From: Halohasta litorea
GTDB taxonomy: Archaea > Halobacteriota > Halobacteria > Halobacteriales > Haloferacaceae
DNA: 64,000 nucleotides
Assembly: GCF_024494645.1 (NCBI RefSeq)
Contig: NZ_JANHDJ010000006.1
Location: 124,001 to 188,000 of the forward strand
Direction of reading: 5' to 3'
Shown: one piece after another, positions 56,793 to 64,000 of the stretch
How positions within the stretch are numbered: position 1 is the first letter of the stretch
Layout: each line of letters begins with the position of its first letter
Notes under the pieces: model-generated
The model's input: only the letters and a program-made list of their open reading frames with translations
Databases searched by the model: none
Told to the model about the DNA's origin: nothing
Position numbers and translations under genes: made by a program

Positions 56793-56964
56793 CAGGGGGG
56801 CCAATGAATAATGGAACCAGCCAGGAACACTGAAAAACGATGTGGGGGGTCAATGAATAATGGATGTGGGAAAGAACACTGGAAAAACGGTGTGGGGGGT
56901 CAATGAATAATGGATGTGGGAAAGAACACTGGAAAAACGGTGTGGGGGGTCAATGAATAATGGA
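56793..56964. repeat. Four direct repeats of about 50 bp (origin iterons)
   Basis: CAATGAATAATGGA preceded by a G run occurs at 56802, 56851, 56901 and 56951: spacing 49, 50 and 50 bp. The last three copies read TGTGGGGGGTCAATGAATAA and onward, and the 26-bp spacers between them are identical in the last two intervals. They lie directly behind orc1/cdc6 and share their core with the inverted pair on its other side, so they are likely origin recognition boxes. Confidence 0.75.
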
Positions 56965-56977
56965 ACGGTGAGACCCG

Positions 56978-58288
56978 TTAGTTGTAGAACTCGTTCAGTT
57001 TCGTATCCACGACCGAGGATATCAGTTCACGATCATCGAGCAAGTCGTGAATGCTACTGTCGTTCTCAGAGAGAGTCTCCACAAGTAATTCCGAAGAACG
57101 AGCCATTTTGATCTGGCGGTAAACACCGGTCGAAACCCCCTTGCTAGCATGTGAAGTCTCGATTAGACCGCCCTGTTCGAACTCGTCAACATACCGAGAG
57201 AGCGTCGGTTGTGATTTCTCAGAGAACTCAGTTATATCGCACATGAACGAGTACACTTGCTGCATGACAGGATTCGGGACAGAGTCAATCGGATCACTAG
57301 ACCAAGCGTGGACAGCCGCCGTCGCGAACAGAACGAGTTTCTTCCCACTGCTGTAGCCATTTGCCTGCTCAAGCAGGCGATCGCGCTCGACCTCTTCTTG
57401 AGCCCGGTCGACGTGGTGTTTGTATACTTTCTCGGCGTCCTCATCGAGTGCTAGCGCCCCCGCGGTGCGGAGTAGGTCAACAGCCTTCCGAGCATCGCCG
57501 TGGTCTTGTGCCGCGAGAGCCGCCACATACGGGATGACGTCGTCCGAAAGGACACCCTCAACGAAAGCATCTTCACGGCGGTACAGAATCTGCCTCAGCT
57601 GGTTCGCGTCATAATCGGAGAAGACGATATCTCGGGGGTTAAACGAACTATCAACCCGTGGATCGAGCTCCTCGACGAAGTCGGGAGCGTTCGTGATTGC
57701 GATGACTCCCAACGTCTCGATATCTGTGAGATCCTCCGCGCGCGAAAGCTGGTACAGGAGAGACGAATAAGCCGGTTCATCTGTGTTGTCGACCGGATTC
57801 ACCAAGTGATCGACCTCGTCGACGATGACCAACGAGGCATCGAAATTCTCCTCGAGTCGCTTGAAGAATTCCTTGAGAACCTTCTGAGTCGATTTTCCCT
57901 GAACGGTGATCGAGCCCGCTTCTGGGGGGAGAGATTCAGCAAGTTCGACGGCGGCCTGATAATTCGTATTCAGCCACTGGCAGTTGAGCTCGATTACAGC
58001 CAGAGACTTTCCAGATTCGGCAAGGACAGTCTGAAACTCGCTCGCAACACGGTGAGTGATCAGCGACTTCCCAGTGCCGCTTGGCCCATAGACGAGTATA
58101 TCGGGCGGAGTATCGCCAGTCTTGAGCGACTGAAGCAGCGTGACGTACGACTGAATTTGCTCTTCACGACCCACAATACGATCCTCGTCCACGATGCGGG
58201 ACGTGGAGAGCAGCTTGCGATTTCGGAATATGGCCGGCTCTTCAGTCCGGACCATATCACCAATAGAAAGATTGCCTGATCCTGTCAT
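56978..58288 (-). CDS. orc1/cdc6: Orc1/Cdc6 replication initiator, 436 aa
   Basis: AAA+ ATPase with Walker A GPSGTGKS (about 68-75), Walker B LVIVDEVDHL (about 153-162), and sensor regions (VIAITNAP and GDARKAVDLLRTAGALA). The C-terminal 100 residues form the winged helix that binds origin boxes (SFMCDITEFSEKSQPTLSRYVDEFEQGGLI). It is flanked by repeats on both sides and lies next to the presumed origin, the usual linkage for haloarchaeal replicons. The upstream TTTTTAACCCC resembles the class I promoter. Confidence 0.95.
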   Translation of the reverse strand: MTGSGNLSIGDMVRTEEPAIFRNRKLLSTSRIVDEDRIVGREEQIQSYVTLLQSLKTGDTPPDILVYGPSGTGKSLITHRVASEFQTVLAESGKSLAVIELNCQWLNTNYQAAVELAESLPPEAGSITVQGKSTQKVLKEFFKRLEENFDASLVIVDEVDHLVNPVDNTDEPAYSSLLYQLSRAEDLTDIETLGVIAITNAPDFVEELDPRVDSSFNPRDIVFSDYDANQLRQILYRREDAFVEGVLSDDVIPYVAALAAQDHGDARKAVDLLRTAGALALDEDAEKVYKHHVDRAQEEVERDRLLEQANGYSSGKKLVLFATAAVHAWSSDPIDSVPNPVMQQVYSFMCDITEFSEKSQPTLSRYVDEFEQGGLIETSHASKGVSTGVYRQIKMARSSELLVETLSENDSSIHDLLDDRELISSVVDTKLNEFYN

Positions 58289-58321
58289 TGGAAACTACCT
58301 TACAGGGGAGGGGTTAAAAAG
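58289..58321 (-). promoter_or_regulatory. Class I promoter-like element of orc1/cdc6
   Basis: The coding strand reads CTTTTTAACCCCTCCCCTG, with the hexamer about 25-30 bp from ATG 58288. The C run is present, but the following G run is weaker than in other copies. Confidence 0.5.
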
Positions 58322-58550
58322 ATATCCCCCTGTGAATATCTAAATACACTGTTTACAAGCCCTCTATCACACTATTAGGGCGATTTAGCCCGCCAGAGAC
58401 ACAGAGACGGATGAATAGTGGACGGAAAGCGTTCGGTCAAAAGGACGGACAAGGATTGTGTGGCCTAACTACCCATCAAACATTTGAAACACAGAATTGC
58501 CACCCGATCTCGAGATCACCACAGTCCAATCACGCAGATTATCGGTAAGG

Positions 58551-58580
58551 GTGGGGGGAGGGGGTCTATGAATAATGGAT
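58551..58580 (+). repeat. Origin inverted repeat, left arm
   Basis: A G-rich run ending GGGGTCTATGAATAATGGAT. It shares TATGAATAATGGA with the direct repeats behind orc1 and is mirrored at 58911-58944. A weaker GATGAATAGTGGA copy lies near 58409. Confidence 0.75.
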
Positions 58581-58910
58581 CGGGCTCAGAAGGTGTCCCC
58601 CTCACGGGAGATAACGACCAGAAAACACGGGAGATACCACGAGAGAGACACCGTAGCTACAGTCCACGGGAGAAGACAGAAGTCGATCTCACGGTGGTTC
58701 GGTCCTGTCAAACACCAATCGCGTTGTCTACTACACAACTTGATTATTTCCCATCGCGGATATGGTTAGCGTGTATCCTATATAAAACCCTCAGTTTTAA
58801 AGATAGGATCTTGGATATGAGGGTTTGGGAGGTCATGGAGCGAGTTATCGGCGTTTGACGGGGTCTAGCGGGAGATTCTGGCGACCCCCCCACCCCACCT
58901 TTTGGGCCGC
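58581..58910. other. Presumed replication origin core (A/T-rich segment between inverted boxes)
   Basis: The 330 bp between the inverted repeats include an A/T-rich tract, about 58735-58830, with TCCTATATAAAACC and TTTTAAAGATAGGATC. This is a candidate duplex-unwinding element. An open frame at 58484-58858 overlaps the left box and has no coding character. Placement next to orc1/cdc6 is the usual layout for haloarchaeal origins. Confidence 0.65.
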
Positions 58911-58944
58911 TTCCATTATTCATAGACCCCCCCTCTCCCCCTCC
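58911..58944 (-). repeat. Origin inverted repeat, right arm
   Basis: TTCCATTATTCATAGACCCC followed by a C-rich run. It is the reverse complement of the left arm (TATGAATAATGGA with flanking G run), about 330 bp away. Confidence 0.75.
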
Positions 58945-59126
58945 TATACCAACATCCGATTCCGGAACCGAGTACTAGTCTTGGCGAGTGTAGAAACAAT
59001 CAACAGAGAGAAACTAACCGACATCTGGTCGTGGCGCTCCGTCCAACGTGAGTTCGCTGTCTCTTCCGCCCCTACGTGTGGAACTACACCACAAACCGTA
59101 TAGGAGCAAGCAACGAGTTCCGTCCT

Positions 59127-59573
59127 ATGCTCTCAAGCCTACCGGCCCGCCCCCTGTCTGTTGACGAGCTCCAGTCTCTCCATAGGAGCGGCTCACTTGT
59201 CGCTGCCGCACCGATCAATGTTGTACTCGATCCGGACCAGGACCGCTCGCGATCGCTGGTCGTAAGCGCCGTTCTAGCCACCGAATCCTATGTCGTTGGC
59301 GTCAGCTACGATCCCGCCAAGCAGACTTGGAACAAGGTCATACAGAAAGAAAACAGACCAGACTCCGAGAAGGGACCAGATGGAACTGTCGAAAGCGTCG
59401 TCATGGAGGTCGAGGACGCACTCGAGCAAGAGGCAGAGCGGTTGGAAGAAGATGACGAGGTGGGTGAGATCTTCGATAGTGACGTGGAGGGTGGGGTTAA
59501 TGCCGACTACCGGGATGGGACCGAGCTGAACAAAGTTCTTCAAAAACAGTACGACGAATACACGCAAGAGTGA
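59127..59573 (+). CDS. Unknown protein encoded beside the origin, 148 aa
   Basis: ATG 59127 (MLSSLPARPLSVDEL) is chosen; the longer open frame upstream is not gene-like. The sequence is basic at the start and acidic at the end, with a beta-rich middle (VAAAPINVVLDPDQDRSRSLVVSAVLATESYVVGVSYD) and a C-terminal acidic helix (VMEVEDALEQEAERLEEDD). I do not recognise the family. Its position directly after the origin resembles that of small origin-associated genes in haloarchaea, but no sequence match is claimed. Confidence 0.6.
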   Translation: MLSSLPARPLSVDELQSLHRSGSLVAAAPINVVLDPDQDRSRSLVVSAVLATESYVVGVSYDPAKQTWNKVIQKENRPDSEKGPDGTVESVVMEVEDALEQEAERLEEDDEVGEIFDSDVEGGVNADYRDGTELNKVLQKQYDEYTQE

Positions 59574-59603
59574 CACATACCCGGATTCAACACTGGGTTT
59601 GTG

Positions 59604-60875
59604 TTAATCGAACCGGTTGTCGCGTGGTTCAAGATCGTTCAGTCCTGTGTACTGGTCCCGTTCGTCTTCACGTGTGAATTCGTGGAAGATCACGCGTCGT
59701 AACATCGTGAGAGCTGCTTCGTAACCTGTGAATAAGTCGTCGAACGGAACATTCACCCGGTCATTATGGACGACAGCGTTCCGTGTCCCGACATAGAAGT
59801 ACGCGTTACTCCCCTCTCCTGATTCTTCGAATCCGGTTGAGAAATCTGCGAGGTCGTTAACTGGTACACTAAGTTCATCAGCAAGATTATCGATAACCTC
59901 GTCCGTGCCACTCCCGACTTCGTCACTGTACGCTGCGTACCGCCGAGCGAGCGATTCGATTCCTGCTGCGATTGATGCGGTTTTCGCGTTTACAGTCCGG
60001 TTCTTCAGTAACGCGTCAAGGTACCACGATAAGCACCGCCGGTACTTGTACTCTTCTTCACGGCGTACGAACTGGTCGTACGCGTGGTCGAGAAAAGCGT
60101 ACGGATCGTTTGCTCTACTGATACTCCGGCCGGCGAATGCGGATCCGATGTCCGTCCGCCATGATCCAACCCATTTTTCGTACTGCCAGTCAGGTTCCGT
60201 GCCGTTCACGGCCGTGATCGTGGCTTTGACTGGCGCTGGTAGAACACCTTGTGTGAATGCGAGGAGCCACGTGACTGGTTCGAGTGTGGAAGTTGCGTGA
60301 CTGACTTGCCGATCGGGCGGGCCATTAACTTGCTGCGTGATGCGTAGTTTCCCGGTGCGGAGCGGGCGTCGCCATTCTTTGATTTCCTCGATTCGGCCGT
60401 CAGTGTCCGGGAGTTCGTTTGCGTGGATTTCGAAATCTTCGCGTTCAAGGAGCGGTGCGTCGTTGCTGAGCGGGACGTACGCGGTCGGCGGATCGAAGTT
60501 CAGCATGTCGAACTGGATAGTGACGGGACTGTCGAGGATTATTGTCTCGTCAGGCGCGGTACTTGTCGTGACGGCCCCGGCTCGGAACCCGATTTTATCG
60601 TCTTCAGTTCCGTGTTGTTCACGAATGTTCGTTGTAATGTACCCGTCACTGATTGTTACATGCCCACCGGTTTCCCGGTCAGTTCCGGTTACGTCGAACG
60701 TTGATTGTGACTCCTCGTTCACAAGTTTTTGAAGCAGTTCCATCCCGCCGACATCGTTTATCTCTGTGACTGCACCAACGATCGACCCATCCTCAGTAAG
60801 CGTCACACGGATTGTATTGAACTCGTCGTGCCCGGTAATATCGATTGTTCTCTCTCCGATCGCATCACTGAACAT
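59604..60875 (-). CDS. Putative HEPN-domain defence protein, 423 aa
   Basis: ATG 60875. The N-terminal 200 residues are beta-rich and unassigned (FNTIRVTLTEDGSIVGAV). The C-terminal 130 residues are helical and contain RNAVVH (R365 to H370), the RNxxxH motif of HEPN RNases, after a helix with YLDALLKNRTVNAKTASIAAGIESLA. HEPN proteins cut RNA in abortive-infection and toxin systems; the layout recalls ApeA-like proteins (large N-terminal domain plus C-terminal HEPN). The neighbouring nuclease remnant and SNF2 helicase support a defence island. No antitoxin is adjacent. Confidence 0.65.
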   Translation of the reverse strand: MFSDAIGERTIDITGHDEFNTIRVTLTEDGSIVGAVTEINDVGGMELLQKLVNEESQSTFDVTGTDRETGGHVTISDGYITTNIREQHGTEDDKIGFRAGAVTTSTAPDETIILDSPVTIQFDMLNFDPPTAYVPLSNDAPLLEREDFEIHANELPDTDGRIEEIKEWRRPLRTGKLRITQQVNGPPDRQVSHATSTLEPVTWLLAFTQGVLPAPVKATITAVNGTEPDWQYEKWVGSWRTDIGSAFAGRSISRANDPYAFLDHAYDQFVRREEEYKYRRCLSWYLDALLKNRTVNAKTASIAAGIESLARRYAAYSDEVGSGTDEVIDNLADELSVPVNDLADFSTGFEESGEGSNAYFYVGTRNAVVHNDRVNVPFDDLFTGYEAALTMLRRVIFHEFTREDERDQYTGLNDLEPRDNRFD

Positions 60876-61018
60876 CTCGTGTCTACGACTGAGTGTGTGC
60901 TGTAGTATCGTAAATTATGATGCCCTGACGCGCTTCTGGACGGCGGTACTGCCCTGTGACTGGTTACGTCCCCGAATCAATCCCCCCTGTGAATTCTTCG
61001 ATTGTACTGGAAATCGTG

Positions 61019-61208
61019 TCAAGCCCCTACGCTAAAGAAGTACATCACGCCCGCCGTCCGGCCCCTCACGCCAGTAGGATCAACCTCGTATCCTTCTCGA
61101 CCAAGCAAGTCAACAGCTAACTGTTCCAGTCTGGCACCGTCTCCGATACCGCGGAGATTTGCTTCAAGAGCAGTGTTTGGGATCTATTAGTTCATCTGGA
61201 GAGTCCAT
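61019..61208 (-). pseudogene. Remnant of a restriction-endonuclease-like gene
   Basis: From ATG 61208 (MDSPDELID) the frame breaks. In another frame, NTALEANLRGIGDGARLEQ, LAVDLLGREGYEVDPTGVRG runs on to a stop at 61019. The LEQLAVDLLGREGYEVDPTGVRG pattern is typical of the N-terminal part of PD-(D/E)XK endonucleases in which GxDGGRDA would follow; here it is lost after RGRTAG. So this is a frameshifted, truncated fragment. Confidence 0.6.
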
Positions 61209-61226
61209 GCTTACAAAACTACCCAG

Positions 61227-64000
61227 CTACTGTGGCTGCTTTGTTGACTTCTCGCGGTTATCGAGGAATTGATCACACCACGCCGGAAGAGAATCCATCG
61301 GTCCGTTTTCAGTTACTGTCCCACTAACTGCAATCCGGGTGAACACACCGTCCCGCCCCCACGCACACACTACTGGCTCCTGGTCTTGATCGGGTCGAGT
61401 CACGATTCGCTCTTGGAATCGCGACGGCTCCTCAGTTTCATCCAGTAGCACTGTGAGGAGCTGTCCGAGAAGTGGATGACCTGGCGCAAGGTGCTGAACC
61501 GATGGGAACTCATCAGCACACACAGCTGAGAACGTCACCGCTACTTCATCAGCAGCAGTCGCAATTGCCTGTGCAATCGTCTGTTCCCCATCTCCAGCTG
61601 GAACCTCAATCGGTGCGTTGCCTACTGAGAGGCGATATGTACTGTCCGCAAAGTCGAAGTCCCCGTCATCGTACTCGAAGTCGATGTCGTGAACCGGAGT
61701 GAATTCGACACCGGCCTCAGCAAGCGCGTCGTTATCGACCAACACTGACTGGAGGCTCGGCGTCTCGAACGGCGGCTGATACTCGTATTCCTCCTCGCCG
61801 ACGTCGACGAGATCCGGGTGGCTGTAGGATTCCCACGCATCAAGTTTTGCTTCGTCGACGACGTCCTGAGCGACGAGGTCGTCGACGTCCTCAAGTGACT
61901 CACCAACATCAACGCGGTCGCCCTGATTGCGTTCTTCGAGCTCTTCGGAGAACTCACGGTCAGCTGATTCGACCGCAGACTGGTCGTCAGCGCTGTCGGC
62001 GTTCAAGGTCGCATCCCGAATCTGTTGGCTGACGCCGGAGAGTATGGGTTGCATCTCACCGACGACGTTTTCGAAGAGGCCAATCCGGTCGTCAAGGCGA
62101 TCATAGATGTCCGTCTCAACCGTATCCTCGTAGCTGTAGTTGAGAATACGGATTTCGTCGAACCGTTGGCCGATACGGTCAATCCGACCGATACGCTGTT
62201 CTACCCGCATCGGGTTCCACGGCAGGTCGTAATTGATGAGCGCCCCACACTCCTGGAGGTTTAGCCCCTCACTCGCGGAGTCGGTACAGACGAGGATATC
62301 GACCTGCCCATCATCACGTGAGAATTCACGCTTCACACGCTCTTTCCCGACGTGCTCCCAAGATTCGGTCTCAGGGTCGTACAGCTCGCCGCCACGACCG
62401 GAGTACGTCGCGATAGTCGCTCCGAGAAGGTCCGCGAGACTGTCCCGGATGAAGTCCATTGTGTCCGCGTACTGCGTGAAGACAATCACCCGGTTGTGGC
62501 CAGCCCGGTCCAGCTCGTCAAGGTCGTCGTACAGCTGCTGGATCTTCGGGTCTGTTTCAACCAAGTCTAAGTCGTTGACGAATGCCTCCAGGGCCTCAAT
62601 TTCTTCCTCGATAAGCTGTTTCCCCTCTTCAGTCACGCTCGGGATGAGTTCAGAGAGGTCCAAGTCGTCGCTACTAGCGTCGAGTTCATCCAGAACGTCC
62701 CCGTCGTCGAGGTCCGCGTTTTGTAGCGTTTCGAGGACGACCTGCTCCGCATCACCATAGTCCCGATCACGGGCGCGCTCTCGTCCGGCAAGCACGGTTC
62801 GTTGCGCCCGGAGTGTCTCAAGCCGGTGTTTCAGACTCTGACTGATGGCATAGACACTCGACGTGAGTCGCTGCCGGTACGTGGTCATCACGAACCCAAT
62901 GGCGCGTGTTTGGGCTTCGTCAGTCTGTTGGGCTCGCTTGTAGAACTCACGTGTATACTCGTCGATCTGGTCGTAGACCGCCCGTGCCTCCTCCGTGAGT
63001 TTGATTTTCCGTTGTTCGGGATTCCGGTTCGGAACGGTCGTATCGAGGAGACCGACAGCCTCGTACTTCCGGAGAGTATCCCGCGTATTCCGGTGGATGA
63101 GCGCATCGACGGGTGTAGACGCCGCGAGAACATCGCGGATGACTCGCCAACCGCCCGGGGAGAGTTCGTCAAGTGCGTCCTGTCGGTCACTGCGCGACGC
63201 CATCAACCACTCGTCGGCGTCTTCAGGATAGAGGAGACGTTTGAGTTTCGTATCCTCGCTCGCCTCGAAGCGGTCGATGTCATAATCTGCCATCGCGTCG
63301 TCAACATGGTCAAGATAGCCGTCGTAGGCGTCTCCATAAGCTCGTGCGAGCCGGCACGCGGTCAGCACACGCTCTTTGGCGATGGCACGGTCCTGTCTGT
63401 CCTCATTTATCTCGAGCTCGTCTGCAAGGTGCTGGAAGACTTGTGAAGAGAATGGTCGGTCCGTCGGGAGCCGGTCTTGATGTTCCAGTCCATCGAGCGT
63501 AGCTTGCGTGTTCCAAGAGGCCTCCGCTTCGTCGGATTCTGAACTGGGAGTGCCGAGAACTTCGTTTAGGGCCTGCGACAGCCCGTCTCGGGTTTCGAAG
63601 AACTCCATGAAGGTGTCACGGTTATCCCAACCAGCCGGAAGATCCAGCAGCTGCATCAGATCGTAGAGCTCGCCAGCGTGCAATTGCATCGGGGTAGCAG
63701 TCAGGAGGTAGTAGGCGTGCGTATAATCGCGAAGCTGTTCGAGAAGAGCGTAGAAATTACTGCCGTGCCGGGCGTTATGCGCCTCGTCGACGATGACGGC
63801 GTCCCACACACCCATCCGGTCTTCCGTATCGTGGTCACGTCCGCGACAGCTTGCCGGGATGACGTCCCGAGACCGGTCGGATACCCGGTCTAAGGGAGCG
63901 ACCTGATCCCATCGGTCGTCGAGACGAGCAGTATGCCAGGACATAATGACGATCGTCGGCCCATCCAGCGGCGACGATGCGTCAGTATCAGTCGACTGTT
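61227..64000 (-). CDS. SNF2-family helicase, DrmD/RapA-like, partial (5' end beyond window)
   Basis: The frame is open up to the window end at 64000, where GPTIVIMSWHTARLDD is read, so the N-terminus with Walker A is missing. Visible motifs: DEAHNARHG (motif II), LLTATPMQ (III), VIVFTQYADTMDFI (IV), CTDSASEGLNLQECGALINYD (V) and MRVEQRIGRIDRIGQ (VI). The insert between motifs III and IV and the C-terminal domain (about 300 residues) recall DrmD of DISARM systems and RapA-type translocases. A motor on double-stranded DNA in a defence context is likely; the remainder of the system is outside the window. Confidence 0.85.
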   Translation of the reverse strand, partial: QSTDTDASSPLDGPTIVIMSWHTARLDDRWDQVAPLDRVSDRSRDVIPASCRGRDHDTEDRMGVWDAVIVDEAHNARHGSNFYALLEQLRDYTHAYYLLTATPMQLHAGELYDLMQLLDLPAGWDNRDTFMEFFETRDGLSQALNEVLGTPSSESDEAEASWNTQATLDGLEHQDRLPTDRPFSSQVFQHLADELEINEDRQDRAIAKERVLTACRLARAYGDAYDGYLDHVDDAMADYDIDRFEASEDTKLKRLLYPEDADEWLMASRSDRQDALDELSPGGWRVIRDVLAASTPVDALIHRNTRDTLRKYEAVGLLDTTVPNRNPEQRKIKLTEEARAVYDQIDEYTREFYKRAQQTDEAQTRAIGFVMTTYRQRLTSSVYAISQSLKHRLETLRAQRTVLAGRERARDRDYGDAEQVVLETLQNADLDDGDVLDELDASSDDLDLSELIPSVTEEGKQLIEEEIEALEAFVNDLDLVETDPKIQQLYDDLDELDRAGHNRVIVFTQYADTMDFIRDSLADLLGATIATYSGRGGELYDPETESWEHVGKERVKREFSRDDGQVDILVCTDSASEGLNLQECGALINYDLPWNPMRVEQRIGRIDRIGQRFDEIRILNYSYEDTVETDIYDRLDDRIGLFENVVGEMQPILSGVSQQIRDATLNADSADDQSAVESADREFSEELEERNQGDRVDVGESLEDVDDLVAQDVVDEAKLDAWESYSHPDLVDVGEEEYEYQPPFETPSLQSVLVDNDALAEAGVEFTPVHDIDFEYDDGDFDFADSTYRLSVGNAPIEVPAGDGEQTIAQAIATAADEVAVTFSAVCADEFPSVQHLAPGHPLLGQLLTVLLDETEEPSRFQERIVTRPDQDQEPVVCAWGRDGVFTRIAVSGTVTENGPMDSLPAWCDQFLDNREKSTKQPQ

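Noticed and set aside
56793-56964. Possible CRISPR array (regular 50-bp repeats)
   Set aside because: The segments between the cores are themselves nearly identical, there are only four units, and no cas gene is present. It fits origin iterons.
58484-58858. Plus-strand open frame of 124 codons inside the origin
   Set aside because: It contains the left origin box, has basic low-complexity composition unlike the acidic proteome, and lacks a promoter.
1-64000. Insertion sequences or integrase genes
   Set aside because: I saw no DDE, IS200/IS605, IS1341 or tyrosine-recombinase motifs in any translated frame, and no terminal inverted repeats flanking a gene.

Overview
The window looks like part of a large extrachromosomal replicon, or an integrated plasmid or virus-like element, of a halophilic archaeon (Halobacteria). 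The evidence is the high GC content, very acidic proteins, leaderless genes with archaeal TATA boxes, archaellins, a TATA-binding protein, Orc1/Cdc6, a bacterio-opsin-activator-type regulator, RdfA with its SMC-like partner, and Tat lipoproteins. I recognise no transposase, terminase, portal or capsid gene. All family calls are from memory of motifs and from reading translations; no database was searched.

Layout. 0-5 kb: small unknown acidic proteins, an intron-containing tRNA-His-like gene and two tandem archaellins. 5-9.6 kb: a zinc protein, a beta-class DNA methyltransferase and the first two genes of a minus-strand family of jelly-roll (LamG-like) proteins. 9.7-27.8 kb: mostly plus-strand accessory genes, including a CPBP protease, a self-regulating HTH candidate, a FEN1-like nuclease, a superfamily 2 helicase, Tat lipoproteins, an HhH protein, a second-site TBP and a prepilin peptidase. 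28.2-36 kb: nine more complete jelly-roll paralogues and one remnant cut by a winged-helix gene. 36.2-41.8 kb: one 1860-residue membrane protein with about 13 CARDB-like repeats. 42-50 kb: ParA plus an RHH partner with 13-bp iterons, a sensor-regulator, and the RdfA and SMC-like pair. 51-56.7 kb: zinc proteins, two cytosine methyltransferases, a PadR regulator and a beta-CASP metallo-beta-lactamase. 56.8-59 kb: orc1/cdc6 within an origin made of 50-bp direct repeats and a long inverted repeat. 59-64 kb: a HEPN-like protein, a nuclease remnant and a truncated SNF2 helicase, resembling a defence island.

How it fits together. Orc1/Cdc6, ParA/RHH and RdfA/SMC could form a replication and segregation core. 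Three methyltransferases, FEN1-like nuclease and helicase suggest DNA modification and repair. The most unusual parts are the jelly-roll array and the promoters. Every array gene keeps the same N-terminal module of about 45 residues and changes the rest, and ten of eleven carry the same 16-bp box exactly 25 bp upstream of ATG. A second promoter class (TTTTTA followed by a C run and a G run) precedes about a dozen other genes. A TBP encoded on the same DNA could serve one of these classes, but that is inference.
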